From Gemmatales bacterium (lineage in GTDB: Bacteria > Planctomycetota > Planctomycetia > Gemmatales > HRBIN36), in NCBI GenBank assembly GCA_025060195.1, contig JANXCQ010000017.1, positions 26,613-90,612 on the forward strand: a stretch of DNA of 64,000 bases, read 5' to 3'. Under the pieces are notes generated by a model. That model ran no database searches. It saw only the letters and a list, made by a program, of their open reading frames with translations, and had not been told where the DNA came from. The translations under genes were made by a program, and so were the position numbers. Positions 1 through 9,123 of this stretch are shown here, piece after piece; the first letter of the stretch is position 1, and each line of letters begins with the position of its first letter.

Positions 1-1387
1 CCAGTAACTGTCCCGCACTATTGCGTATTTCCAGCGTTAGATGCGGCGTTACACCCACCGTGCCGCTGTTGACAGCTTGAATTGTGTACACATCGTTCTG
101 GCTGCCCGTATAGCTGCCCGAAACCCGTGGCCGGGCCGTGCCCGTAATCGTACCGGACAATTGTGTGGGCAGGCGTCCGGCAAAGTCGAAAACGTAGCCG
201 GGTTCAGCGAGAAACTGCAAGGTGCGCGTCTGGGGGTCCGCAATCGCCTGTATATGCGGCACGCTCGAAAAGGCCACCGCTAGCTGGGCCAACGTCTGTG
301 TCTGCGGATCAATGTTGACCGCATGGATCGTCCTTTCCCCCGTGCTGGTATTGGTTACGCTCACCCATACGGCACCACGGCGAATCGTAAATGCGGGTTC
401 CGCATGCTCCAGGGCTAAATTGACATTACTCACAGAACGCACGCCCGCTAAAAAGCGAAATTCTCCGGATAAACCTAAGCCAGCCACGTGGACATTATCC
501 AAGCACCTCATCACCTCTTTCGCTAACCGATTCAGCCGCGTTGTCAACTCCGGCAACACTCCGTTGCGGACCGCCAATAACCCTGCTAACGACCCCGCGG
601 TAACTTCTATGGGCACACCTGAGCCTTGCAGTGTCACCCGTACCTGATTCTGGCTATCCACATCCACATGCCAGCGATGACTCGTATCGCCCATCACCAA
701 CATTGCCCCCCCAGCCAAAACGTTCACCTGCTCCAACGGCTGCTCCACCACCTGGATGGCAACTAACTCCGCTAACTGACTTAGTAACTGATCACGACGG
801 TCTAAGGCATCATGAGGCGTTGCACCTTGAGCTATCCCGCGGCTTATCGCGGCGTTTAACTCGGCTATCTGAGTGGCCAACGCATTGATACGTGCTACAG
901 TTGTTCTTATCTCTTCCGTGAGCTGATGCTGCCAGTTCAGGAGTTGGTCATTCACCTCGCGAAACCGCTGTGCTAACCGTTGCGCCGCCTCCACCACCAG
1001 GCTTCGCGAGGTCAAATCCGTTGGCCGAACTGACAATCGTTCCAGCCGATTGAAAAACTCGTCTAATAAGCCGCGCAACGAATGCGTTCCCGTCCCGAAG
1101 AACGACTCGATTTCCTCCAAACGCATTAACCGACTCTGTAAATCCGCCAATTCGGAACTATGTTGCCAAATGGTCTGTTCCAAAATCGCATCACGCAGTC
1201 GACGAATCTCCGCAATCTCTACTCCGAAACCGATCGGGTCATCGGGCACGAACCGCGCTGCTAACAGTGGCTCCCGACGATGGTAACCTGGCGTATTGAT
1301 GTTGGCAATATTGTGCCCCAACAGCTCCAGTACCCGCTGATTGACCTGCAACGCGGACAATCCAGTGGCAAAGTTTACGATAGCCAT
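1..1387 (-). CDS. flgK: Flagellar hook-associated protein 1 FlgK (3' end outside window)
   Basis: FlgK forms the junction between flagellar hook and filament and is secreted by the flagellar export apparatus. Reading from the ATG at 1387 the frame stays open to base 1, giving 462 residues; the C-terminus lies beyond the window. The N-terminus has the rod/hook family signature (residues about 5-35, including NIANINTPGY). The following 130 residues are a long predicted helix, and the middle region is beta-rich with Gly/Ser/Thr, as in FlgK. It is last in the visible flg operon, 5 bases after flgN, which encodes its likely export chaperone. The only doubt is the missing end. Confidence 0.9.
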   Translation of the reverse strand, partial: MAIVNFATGLSALQVNQRVLELLGHNIANINTPGYHRREPLLAARFVPDDPIGFGVEIAEIRRLRDAILEQTIWQHSSELADLQSRLMRLEEIESFFGTGTHSLRGLLDEFFNRLERLSVRPTDLTSRSLVVEAAQRLAQRFREVNDQLLNWQHQLTEEIRTTVARINALATQIAELNAAISRGIAQGATPHDALDRRDQLLSQLAELVAIQVVEQPLEQVNVLAGGAMLVMGDTSHRWHVDVDSQNQVRVTLQGSGVPIEVTAGSLAGLLAVRNGVLPELTTRLNRLAKEVMRCLDNVHVAGLGLSGEFRFLAGVRSVSNVNLALEHAEPAFTIRRGAVWVSVTNTSTGERTIHAVNIDPQTQTLAQLAVAFSSVPHIQAIADPQTRTLQFLAEPGYVFDFAGRLPTQLSGTITGTARPRVSGSYTGSQNDVYTIQAVNSGTVGVTPHLTLEIRNSAGQLL

Positions 1388-1392
1388 GGCAC

Positions 1393-1899
1393 TTAGCCCA
1401 GGATTTCAAGCAAATATCCGGAACCACCCTGTTCCAGTGTCCCCCGCCGATCGTACTGGCTCACGCTCTCGAGGCCGCCCACAAGCGCCCGCAAAAGCCT
1501 GCCATACAGTTCTTGCCCAAACCAGGCTAACACTGCCACTTGGCGTAAATCGGCTTGTACCCGCTGCGCTAACGCACTGACACGCTCTCGTTGCCGATGA
1601 ACCGCCCGACCCGCTGCCTCGCCCATCAGTTCTTCTACCTCAGCCCAACGAATCCTGCCACGCTCATCCGTAGGCAATCTCGCCCATAATGCCGCGCGCT
1701 GCGACCGCAACGAGTCTGGCTCCCCGAAGTAACACACCAGGCGCCCGACCGCTGCCTCTAACTGCTCCACCGAACCACTTACCAGGGCAGCCCGCAATTG
1801 TGCTAATTCTCCGGCTAACGTTTCGAGACGCGCTTCCTCCTGTTCGAGGTATCGCGCTAACTCCGTGGCTAATCCACGTACTGCCTCATTTTCATGCAT
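1393..1899 (-). CDS. flgN: FlgN-like flagellar export chaperone
   Basis: A 168-residue, almost entirely helical protein rich in Leu, Glu, Arg and Ala. Its size and composition match the FlgN/FliT-type chaperones that hold hook-associated proteins FlgK and FlgL before export. FlgN sequences diverge fast and have no catalytic motif, so the call rests on length, helical pattern and position: between flgJ and flgK, directly in front of its expected client. ATG start at 1899. I am fairly sure of the function from context, less so from sequence alone. Confidence 0.7.
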   Translation of the reverse strand: MHENEAVRGLATELARYLEQEEARLETLAGELAQLRAALVSGSVEQLEAAVGRLVCYFGEPDSLRSQRAALWARLPTDERGRIRWAEVEELMGEAAGRAVHRQRERVSALAQRVQADLRQVAVLAWFGQELYGRLLRALVGGLESVSQYDRRGTLEQGGSGYLLEILG

Positions 1900-1932
1900 C
1901 GCAGCACTTCCGCCAGGCCTCGAGAACCGTGC

Positions 1933-2364
1933 TCACTCCACTTCTGGTCGCTCATCCAAGTTTAGCTCAGAACTTTCTAAACTTTGCGTGGCGTAGTGCT
2001 CTTCGATCAACCGCGCCAGGCCCACCCCTGAATGTTGGGCCAGATGTTGCCCCAGGTAAAAGTCGAAAAGTCCGCCATAAACGTCTGCCTGGTCTTCACC
2101 AAACAGCCCTTCGCCTAACTCGTGCAAGGTCGTACGTAGCTGCTTGATGAGCATACTCAAAAAAATGGCCTCAAAGCTCCGCGCGGCTTCTTTCAGCGAT
2201 TCGCTCGAAACGCTCGGCCTACTCGCCGAAGTCGGCGTACACCGCATCTGCTGAGCTAAGCGTTCCGCCTGCGCGCCCAGCACATCCACAATCACGCGCG
2301 GCGGCCCAAGCCAATCCATCGCATTCTCCCAAGTCCTAATGGCTGTCCCCAAATCCGAGCTCAC
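1933..2364 (-). CDS. flgJ: FlgJ-type rod-binding protein, N-terminal domain only
   Basis: 143 residues corresponding to the rod-binding domain of FlgJ: the helical stretch AARSFEAIFLSMLIKQLR (about residues 57-74), followed by a Gly-rich turn and a second helix ending near LARLIEEHYA. Enterobacterial FlgJ is about 310 residues because a muramidase domain follows; it is absent here, so peptidoglycan clearance for rod growth must use another enzyme or not be needed. The GTG start at 2364 overlaps the flgI stop (GTGA), implying translational coupling. About 33 bases separate it from flgN. Confidence 0.8.
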   Translation of the reverse strand: MSSDLGTAIRTWENAMDWLGPPRVIVDVLGAQAERLAQQMRCTPTSASRPSVSSESLKEAARSFEAIFLSMLIKQLRTTLHELGEGLFGEDQADVYGGLFDFYLGQHLAQHSGVGLARLIEEHYATQSLESSELNLDERPEVE

Positions 2365-3515
2365 TCAATAATCAACTCCGCGTGCAATGCACCAGCGGCC
2401 TTTAACGCTTGGAAAATGGCAATCAAATCCCGCGGCGTAACGCCCAGGGCGTTCAACGCCCGCGCCAACTCGGCTACGGTTACCGATTGCTCCACCACTG
2501 CTAACCCACCTCCTTGTTCGGTGACATTCAACTGAGTCCGTGGCACGACTACCGTCTGCCCACGACTGAACGGTAACGGTTGGGAAACTTCTGGATTCTC
2601 TGCAGCCACAATGGTCAAGTTCCCATGCGCCACTGCCACGGTCGAAATCTTTACATGCTGTCCTGCGACCACCGTTCCTGTCCGCTCATTGATGACCACC
2701 ACGGCCACAGCATCGGGGGACACCTCCAACAAGCCAATTTCTCCAGCGAAACCCACGACGTTGCCCCGTTTCTCCCGCGGGATGAGCACCTCGACAGTTC
2801 CAGCATCCAACGTAACGGCCGACTCAGGATATTTCTGGTTAATTGCCCGGGCGATGGCCTGCGCGGTGGCAAAATCGGGCTTTTTGAGCAACAAGCGCAG
2901 CCGTCCGTTACAGACAATCTCCCCTCGCGCCTCGGCCTCGACAATGGCTCCGCCGGGTATCCGTCCCACGGTTGGGAAATTCTGTTGTGTGGCAGCCGCT
3001 CGACCGCCAAACACAAATCCTCCCACCGACACCGGCCCCTGCGCTACCGCATAAACTTCTCCGTCCACACCTCGCAACGGCGTCAACAGTAATACTCCCC
3101 CCTGCAAACTGCGGGCATCGTCCAATGCCGAGACGGTAACATCTATTCGGCTTCCCTTGCGTGCAAACGGCCCCAGCTCCGCGGTCACCATTACCGCTGA
3201 TATGTTCCCTGAACGAAACACCGGATCGATCTGAGACTCCCGCACCGCCTTAGCATTGACCGCCATCCGTTGCAACATATCCGCGGCCACTTGCTGCGTA
3301 AACTGGCTTCGTCCCCCCGTATTACCCAAGCCGACTACTAAACCGAAACCATAAAGCTGATTCGGTCTCGCCCCCTCAAAGTCGGTAATATCCTTGATTC
3401 GCACCGTCTGCCCTCTGGCAGGCGCAACTAATACTAACAAACTCATCCACGCTACTACTTTTAGGCCTAACCCGCGCATTCTAAGCAATGGCAATCCTTG
3501 CCACATATCCAACAT
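2361..3515 (-). CDS. flgI: Flagellar P-ring protein FlgI
   Basis: FlgI builds the periplasmic P-ring around the flagellar rod. Mature-protein motifs are clear: VRIKDITDFEGARPNQLYG, GLGNTG, then the long beta-rich body and a C-terminal segment reading LARALNALGVTPRDLIAIFQ, as in FlgI. A longer frame opens with TTG at 3578 but would overlap flgH by 40 bases. ATG 3515 has GGAG eight bases upstream and gives 384 residues with a signal peptide ending near VAPARG; ATG 3479 (372 residues) is the other possibility. It lies 23 bases after the flgH stop and overlaps the flgJ start. Confidence 0.93.
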   Translation of the reverse strand: MLDMWQGLPLLRMRGLGLKVVAWMSLLVLVAPARGQTVRIKDITDFEGARPNQLYGFGLVVGLGNTGGRSQFTQQVAADMLQRMAVNAKAVRESQIDPVFRSGNISAVMVTAELGPFARKGSRIDVTVSALDDARSLQGGVLLLTPLRGVDGEVYAVAQGPVSVGGFVFGGRAAATQQNFPTVGRIPGGAIVEAEARGEIVCNGRLRLLLKKPDFATAQAIARAINQKYPESAVTLDAGTVEVLIPREKRGNVVGFAGEIGLLEVSPDAVAVVVINERTGTVVAGQHVKISTVAVAHGNLTIVAAENPEVSQPLPFSRGQTVVVPRTQLNVTEQGGGLAVVEQSVTVAELARALNALGVTPRDLIAIFQALKAAGALHAELIIE

Positions 3516-3538
3516 CCCTACCGCTCCGTATGCCTGAT

Positions 3539-4186
3539 CTAAAACGGCCACAATACATTCATAATGCGACCCCACCAATTTGGATCATTATAGCTAGATT
3601 CATAGCCGCGTCCTAAATATTCGATGGTTAGATTAGCAATAAATTGCGACTGCACCGTATTATTGCTAGCTATGTCAATAGGCCGAACAATTCCTCGCAA
3701 CCGTAAAATACGCTGTTCCCCACTAATTAAACGACTCCGAAAACCCTCGATGACTAAGTTCCCATTAGGCAACACAGCCACCACTTCTACCGTCACGCGA
3801 TCTACCATACGCCGATCCGCACGGTAATCAGCGCGACCCTGAAACTCTCGCTGAGCGTCGTTCGCTATGGTAAGATCCGCCGCAGCCTGCCTGGTCGAGA
3901 CATTCCCCTGCGTTTTACCCCGAAACTGGAATATCTCAGAGCTCCGCGTCTGCTTTTCCATATTCCGATTATCTCGGTGCTCTATATCGGTGGCTTCATT
4001 AATGATTACTGTCAACACATCCCCTACACGTCGCGCCCGTTGATCTACGAACAGGAACGCGCTCTGCGGATGCCTCCGGTCCCACAGCGACTCCCCAAGC
4101 GCTTCACTTAGGATCAGCACAGACCAACTTCCTAACACTGCCAGCCATCGGAAATGCCTCTCCAGCCTATCCATAGATGACACCAC
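3539..4186 (-). CDS. flgH: Flagellar L-ring protein FlgH, without lipobox cysteine
   Basis: FlgH forms the outer-membrane L-ring. Family motifs include SLWDRR, ARRVGDVLTVIINE, the IEGFRSRLISGEQRILRLRG beta segment and the end region NTVQSQFIANLTIEYLGRG. Length (215) is near the usual 220-230. The N-terminus is a hydrophobic signal segment (about residues 12-30), but the lipobox cysteine that anchors enterobacterial FlgH is not there: the sequence at the cleavage region reads SEALGESLW. The GTG start at 4186 has a GAGAGG site six bases upstream; a later ATG at 4174 lacks one. The gene is 37 bases after flgA. Confidence 0.9.
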   Translation of the reverse strand: MVSSMDRLERHFRWLAVLGSWSVLILSEALGESLWDRRHPQSAFLFVDQRARRVGDVLTVIINEATDIEHRDNRNMEKQTRSSEIFQFRGKTQGNVSTRQAAADLTIANDAQREFQGRADYRADRRMVDRVTVEVVAVLPNGNLVIEGFRSRLISGEQRILRLRGIVRPIDIASNNTVQSQFIANLTIEYLGRGYESSYNDPNWWGRIMNVLWPF

Positions 4187-4223
4187 TATCAGCCTCTCGA
4201 TTTTACCTAGATGACATCATTAT

Positions 4224-5036
4224 CTAGTAATCTACCTGACAGACCGCGGGACGCGTAACCCGTGCATGTACGGTTTGCTTCGAGTCTAAATTCCGCACGG
4301 GGATGATTTGCCCTAATTTACCATCGGCCAATGCCTCCCCACGCGTACTAACTTCCAGAGGCCCCACCCGAGCCACGAGCCGCACAAAATCGCCTTTTCT
4401 GACTATAACGGCTTCACCCTGAGCTACATCCGAAGGGCGTGCCGAGAGTGTGCCTTGTCCATCTACGCCCTCTCTACGGTTCGCCTGACCTTGAGGATGC
4501 CCACTCCTGACTAATCTCGGCTCGGTTGCTGGCTTAGCCGAGGAGCCTAGTGATCTGGGTTCTTGGCCGCTGTAACTTACACGCTGCAAGTCCGACTGTA
4601 AGTTCGCCTTTCTAATTATCTTCACCTCATCCGCGCCAACTATTTGCACGGCATTTATGTCTATACCTGCTAACTGAATGCGATAAATTACTCTTCGTTT
4701 GGTTATAATTAGCGTTTCCAGTGCGTTGTTAGCTTCCTCCAATTCCAATCTTGATAATCCTTGGCGCAGTCCGATTGGGCCTCCTACGATCTCCGCTATA
4801 TCGCCTAAGGTAATGCGATGGCCAGGATGAACCACCTCGCAACGCAATCTGATTTCCACACAATCATCCTCAGCTGATAAAAGACTTAGGTTGATAAGCG
4901 AGCTGGCCATAAATATGCCTGCCACCATCGCCACGAGCGAAAAAGGCTGGTGCCTGGTGGTTGCGGAACGACCATCTAACGTTGCCCGAGGTTTCCAGTT
5001 ATAGGATTCAAATGGACGACTTGCGCTCAGCTTCAT
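4224..5036 (-). CDS. flgA: Flagellar P-ring assembly chaperone FlgA
   Basis: FlgA is the periplasmic chaperone for FlgI polymerisation. The C-terminal 70-80 residues form an SAF-like fold: VRKGDFVRLVARVGPLEVST, then GEALADGKLGQIIPVRN and a final strand, typical of FlgA. The N-terminus has a membrane/signal segment around residues 33-55. Between the two domains is a Ser/Gly/Pro-rich linker of about 45 residues, which makes this protein (270 aa) longer than the usual 220. It precedes flgH by 37 bases and follows flgG by 102 bases. No strong ribosome site is visible before ATG 5036. Confidence 0.85.
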   Translation of the reverse strand: MKLSASRPFESYNWKPRATLDGRSATTRHQPFSLVAMVAGIFMASSLINLSLLSAEDDCVEIRLRCEVVHPGHRITLGDIAEIVGGPIGLRQGLSRLELEEANNALETLIITKRRVIYRIQLAGIDINAVQIVGADEVKIIRKANLQSDLQRVSYSGQEPRSLGSSAKPATEPRLVRSGHPQGQANRREGVDGQGTLSARPSDVAQGEAVIVRKGDFVRLVARVGPLEVSTRGEALADGKLGQIIPVRNLDSKQTVHARVTRPAVCQVDY

Positions 5037-5138
5037 AACACTGCACCGAGAGTCGAAAATAATCCATGTGCGAGTTATTCATCCGAGTGCGATCCGTGAT
5101 TGCGTTTAAGCCGATCAGGGAATTAAGCACCAAGATAA

Positions 5139-5930
5139 TTATCGCACGAGTTCATTAGAGGTAGCGAGCATATCATCAGCCACGCGAATTGCTTTCGTGT
5201 TGAATTCATAAGCTCGTTGAGCGAGGATTAAGTTAATGAGCTCCTGAACCACATCCACGTTGGATCGCTCAAGGAATCCTTGTCGAATAGTCCCTAAACC
5301 ATCTTGACCAGGCGTTCCCTCAATCGGGGCCCCTGAGGCTGCGGTATCGGAAAAGAGGTTCCGTCCTTCACTACTCAACCCCGCTGGATTCGGAAACCGC
5401 ACCAAGATCAGGTTGCCCACCACGTTGGTGGTATTCGGAGCATCGGCGGTGATCACGGAAACAGTCCCGTCGGTCGCGATGGAGATGGATAACGTATTGT
5501 TGGGGACAGTGATTGGTGGGTCTAATAAAAACCCGTCGGAAGTCACGATCTGACCATTGGCATTAATGCGAAACGAGCCATCGCGAGTATAGCGAAACGT
5601 TCCATTTGGTAATTGAACGCGGAAGAAGCCATCCCCTTCAATGGCTAAATCAAGGGGGTTATTAGTATTCTCCAATACGCCTTCGTTAAATACCTTAGTC
5701 GTTCCTGCAATTCGCACACCGCTGCCGATCTGCAAACCGTTCTGCTCTTGCTGCCCTGCTGCGGTCTCGGCACCGATAGGCCGCTGTGTCAGATATATCA
5801 AATCTTGAAATGACACTAGGCTGCGCTTGAATCCTGTAGTATTCACATTCGCCAAATTGTTCGCGGTATTATCCACGACGAGTTGCTGAGCGGCCATGCC
5901 CGTAGCACTGGTAAATAGCGAGCGGATCAT
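5139..5930 (-). CDS. flgG: Flagellar distal rod protein FlgG
   Basis: FlgG makes the distal rod of the flagellar basal body. The 263-residue length matches the family (about 260). The N-terminal helix holds NTANNLANVNTTGFKR; the middle contains NPLDLAIEGDGFFRV, the family's central motif; the C-terminal helix holds NVDVVQELINLILAQRAYE. ATG 5930 is preceded by a strong GGGAGGG site. It follows flgF by 21 bases. Confidence 0.95.
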   Translation of the reverse strand: MIRSLFTSATGMAAQQLVVDNTANNLANVNTTGFKRSLVSFQDLIYLTQRPIGAETAAGQQEQNGLQIGSGVRIAGTTKVFNEGVLENTNNPLDLAIEGDGFFRVQLPNGTFRYTRDGSFRINANGQIVTSDGFLLDPPITVPNNTLSISIATDGTVSVITADAPNTTNVVGNLILVRFPNPAGLSSEGRNLFSDTAASGAPIEGTPGQDGLGTIRQGFLERSNVDVVQELINLILAQRAYEFNTKAIRVADDMLATSNELVR

Positions 5931-5951
5931 GGCTCACCCTCCCGATGCTCC

Positions 5952-6677
5952 TTAGCCGCTGGGCCTCGTATACCAGTGCAAACTTTCCGCGAGTGTCCGC
6001 AAAGCGCGCTGGGCTGCCTCGAAATGACGGAAGCCAGCGATCAGCTGAACCAGTTGGGCCACGATATTCACATTGGAACTTTCCCGGAACCCTTGCAGGA
6101 CTGAGCTTTCCCGAGCTTCCTGAATGGCGGACTCGGGAATACGAAATAGAGTGGCTCCCACAGGCTCTACCCAACGCGCATCACTCACTTCGACCAAACG
6201 CATCTGACCTACAGGTTGACCGTTAGCAAATACAGTTCCATCCTGAAGCACTGTTACAGAAGCAACATTTTCGGGAATGGTGATGCGTCCCCCTATACCA
6301 AGAATCGGATAACCTCCAGGGATAACTAATTCCCGGGCCGCATTAAGAGATAGTGTCCCGACGCGGGTATATAGCATGCCGTTTGGCCCTTCCACGACGA
6401 AAAAGCCCGGGCCGCGAATAGCTAAATCTAGTGGCGCGCCTGTATATTCCAATGGTCCGGGGGTTAGATCTATACTTGCAGGTGCTGACTTTACCCCTAA
6501 ACGCTCCGCCACTTGACTAGATGCCAATAGTTGAAATACCGCCTCAAAAGTGGCCGCCGTGCTAATACGTTGACGGTAGCCCGGAACGTTTGCGTGGGCG
6601 AGATTAAAAGCCACCAGCTCATGATGCTGGTGGGCCCGTTCCAAAGCAGTCGCAGCGCTATAAAATCCACTCAGCAT
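5952..6677 (-). CDS. flgF: Flagellar proximal rod protein FlgF
   Basis: Rod/hook family protein of 241 residues, first gene of the visible flg operon. It carries the central motif APLDLAIRGPGFFVVEGP and the C-terminal helix NVNIVAQLVQLIAGFRHFE. The N-terminal motif is degenerate (FNLAHANVPGYRQR instead of NNLANxxTxGF). It is more divergent than its neighbour FlgG, and flgF-flgG is the usual order, so FlgF is the best name. ATG 6677; no strong ribosome site. The upstream 500 bases are non-coding and should hold the operon promoter, but I could not fix one. Confidence 0.85.
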   Translation of the reverse strand: MLSGFYSAATALERAHQHHELVAFNLAHANVPGYRQRISTAATFEAVFQLLASSQVAERLGVKSAPASIDLTPGPLEYTGAPLDLAIRGPGFFVVEGPNGMLYTRVGTLSLNAARELVIPGGYPILGIGGRITIPENVASVTVLQDGTVFANGQPVGQMRLVEVSDARWVEPVGATLFRIPESAIQEARESSVLQGFRESSNVNIVAQLVQLIAGFRHFEAAQRALRTLAESLHWYTRPSG

Positions 6678-7175
6678 TGTCTCGAGCGACCTTCAGCCTC
6701 AGATGAGTAACCGTAGTTCCTCCGAGTTTTTGCTCTTCCCGGTTACTTTTGGGTAGCGATCCAGGCTTTGATTTCGTAATGCGGTAGGATGTCACGACTT
6801 TACTAAATATAGCATGCAGAAGACCTGGCCGCGAGGAAGATCTTGGTAATTCTGCTAAAGAATCGGGTCTTAGCAATTTTTCCAGCGATGGTAATAATCA
6901 GCCCAGGACATAATCCTTAGGCATTTATCGGACGTGCGGCGCAACAAATTGATCGCGAGTGCTTAGTTTATTAGCCGACACCGTGGCTCGATACATCTGA
7001 CCTTTTTTCTTCGACTAGAACATATAGGTAGGCTCCTCTGGCAATAAGGGTCGCGCGAACGTTCGATGTAGTGACGATAACAGGCCTAACGAGCGGCCTA
7101 TGCCAGACTGCTCAGATGTCATGGCGCAAACATCTTAATAAGCAGAGTTGGAGCAGCAATGAATGCTGTGATAAC
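6678..7175. other. Intergenic region with a coding-like remnant
   Basis: About 500 bases between flgF and purB without a convincing gene. On the minus strand near 6702-6731 a 30-base stretch matches 61151-61180 at 25 positions. Read in the same frame the two give KLGGTTVTH and KFGGTTVTH, with most differences at third codon positions, which suggests a shared, now decayed coding sequence (see findings). No hairpin with a T-run and no clear sigma70 promoter for flgF was found. Confidence 0.4.
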
Positions 7176-8630
7176 TTAGACAGCAATGTCGGCTCGTTGG
7201 CATAGATAAGCTCGGTAACGTTCTCGGATGGGAGCAACAATATCGCGAAGAAATTCATCGACTTGTTGTGGGGCACGTCCGACAAAAGCCCGAGGATCCG
7301 ATAGAGCATCTAAATCCAGTTCCTCAAAGATAGGTTCTCGAGCTAAACGGCTAAGTAAGTCGTTAGTCCCTCCGCGTTTGACTTGCTCGGCCACGGCTAA
7401 GCTATGACGGCGGATAATCTCGTGAGCGGTTTGACGGTCAGCTCCACGGCGCACGGCTTCCATGAGAATGGTTTCCGTGGCCATGAAAGGTAATTCCCGC
7501 TGTACATGCTGCGCAATCATCTCAGGATTCACTTGCAAGCCGGATACGATATTGAGATATAAACGTAAGATAGCGTCTGCAGTGAGAAAAGCTTGGGGCA
7601 GAACCAATCGCCGGTTCGCACTATCATCCAGAGTGCGCTCCAGCCACTGGGTCGCCGCGGTATATTCGGCGTTGTGACTAAGTTCGATAAGAAAGCGAGC
7701 TAGGCTGCACAGGCGTTCCGCGCGCATCGGGTTGCGTTTATAAGCCATGGCCGAGGAGCCGACTTGTTCTGCCTCGAAGGGTTCTTCGACTTCGTGTTCA
7801 TGTTGGAGCAGGCGCAGGTCGGTGCCAAATTTATGGGCGGATTGGGCAATACCACTAAGGGTGTGCAGAATTTGCACATCTACTTTCCGACTATATGTCT
7901 GTCCGGTTACAGGATAAACTTGCGAAAACCCCATTTTTTGTGCTACTAACAAGTCGAGTTTCCGCACTTTCTCATGGTCGCCGTGGAATAAAGCAAGGAA
8001 ACTGGCTTGAGTGCCGGTGGTCCCTTTAGCACCACGGAAAGCCAAGCTAGTTAGGCGATGTTCTAAGTCCTGTAAGTCAAGCACTAAGTCATAACACCAT
8101 AAAGTGGCTCGCTTTCCGACGGTGGTGAGTTGAGCGGGTTGAAAATGCGTGTAACCGAGAGCAGGAAGGTCGCGGTAACGGTAGGCGAAATCCGCTAAAG
8201 CGTCTATGGTTCCGACCACCTTTTTTATGAGTAGTTGAAGTCCATCGCGCATGAGAATGAGGTCGGTATTATCCGTGACGTAACAACTTGTCGCTCCCAG
8301 ATGAATAATGTCCCGGGCTTCTGGGCAGACATCCCCGAGTGCATGGATGTGAGCGACCACGTCGTGTCGAAAACGGCGTTCATAAGCCGCCACTTTCTCC
8401 CAGTCGATATCGTCGAGGTGAGCGCGGAGTGCTTCGAGTTGACGGGGCGCAATGCGGGGAGTGATACCGTCCTCCGCGGTAAGGCCTAGTTCATATTGGG
8501 CTTCGGCTAAGGCCAGCCATAAACGACGCCACAAACCATACCGTCGTTGTGGACTCCATAATTCAATCATCTCAGGCGAAGCATAACGTTCGATAAGCGG
8601 ATTGTCATACGCTTGTTGTTTCGTGCTCAC
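7176..8630 (-). CDS. purB: Adenylosuccinate lyase, eukaryote-like form
   Basis: Adenylosuccinate lyase removes fumarate from SAICAR and adenylosuccinate in purine synthesis. Fumarase-superfamily motifs are present: [41 protein letters not shown] and the signature [16 protein letters not shown] with the mobile catalytic loop. From memory the whole sequence aligns with human ADSL with few gaps, including [13 protein letters not shown] and [14 protein letters not shown] segments, and the 484-residue length is the same. The start is GTG 8630, with AAGGAG six bases upstream; the frame is open to 8699 but that extension has no support. It stands alone, divergent from the next gene. Confidence 0.95.
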   Translation of the reverse strand: MSTKQQAYDNPLIERYASPEMIELWSPQRRYGLWRRLWLALAEAQYELGLTAEDGITPRIAPRQLEALRAHLDDIDWEKVAAYERRFRHDVVAHIHALGDVCPEARDIIHLGATSCYVTDNTDLILMRDGLQLLIKKVVGTIDALADFAYRYRDLPALGYTHFQPAQLTTVGKRATLWCYDLVLDLQDLEHRLTSLAFRGAKGTTGTQASFLALFHGDHEKVRKLDLLVAQKMGFSQVYPVTGQTYSRKVDVQILHTLSGIAQSAHKFGTDLRLLQHEHEVEEPFEAEQVGSSAMAYKRNPMRAERLCSLARFLIELSHNAEYTAATQWLERTLDDSANRRLVLPQAFLTADAILRLYLNIVSGLQVNPEMIAQHVQRELPFMATETILMEAVRRGADRQTAHEIIRRHSLAVAEQVKRGGTNDLLSRLAREPIFEELDLDALSDPRAFVGRAPQQVDEFLRDIVAPIRERYRAYLCQRADIAV

Positions 8631-8823
8631 GTTCGGCTCCTTAGCTAAATCCCCCGGACTTCGCCGATAGATTTGTAATAATAGGGGAACTGGTCGCAAT
8701 AATCGCTGCTTTTAGATGAATTTAGGGGACTTTCATGTTAGATATTATGTCAGTTGCTTAGTTTCTCAGCGAGCTTGTAAGATAATTCTATAAGAGATTG
8801 CTTTGGTGAAAGGAGAGGCATTG

Positions 8824-9123
8824 ATGACCGGAAAGCGATGGGCTTGGGCGTGGCTGGGACTATTTTTCCTGAGCGTCGGCATGGCTTACGGACAGTATCC
8901 GATTCCAAGCGCGAATCCGACCACTTACTACTATTACCCCTACTATTATTTTCCCCATAATTACTGGCCTAACCACCAGCCTTGGCCTAATCCGAATCAA
9001 TCCTTCCAATTACCACCTCCCTATATGGCTTACCCGCCGTATTTAGATCGCAGATTTCGCTATGAGTTGTTTTCGCCGAAGCCGTATTATAAAGGATTTC
9101 ACTTCTGGTTGGACCAATTTTAG
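8824..9123 (+). CDS. Small secreted Tyr/Pro-rich protein
   Basis: 99 residues with a clear signal peptide (basic start, hydrophobic core WLGLFFLSVGMAYG) followed by a low-complexity mature part dominated by Tyr, Pro, Asn and Trp, e.g. YYYYPYYYFPHNYWP. There are no cysteines after cleavage and no known domain. ATG 8824 has AAAGGAG eight bases upstream. A second protein of the same style is at 31242-31628. I do not recognise a function; a role at the cell surface is a guess from the signal peptide and aromatic composition. A weak promoter (TTGCTT, 18 bases, TAAGAT at 8754-8783) may serve it. Confidence 0.65.
   Translation: MTGKRWAWAWLGLFFLSVGMAYGQYPIPSANPTTYYYYPYYYFPHNYWPNHQPWPNPNQSFQLPPPYMAYPPYLDRRFRYELFSPKPYYKGFHFWLDQF

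Noticed and set aside
6790..6830. Sigma28-like promoter (TAAAGT with downstream box) for the flg operon
   Set aside because: The second box does not fit GCCGATAA; too weak to claim.
6658..6876. 72-residue minus-strand frame upstream of flgF
   Set aside because: No ribosome site, overlaps flgF start, low protein-likeness; only the short GGTTVTH part is notable and is reported as a finding.
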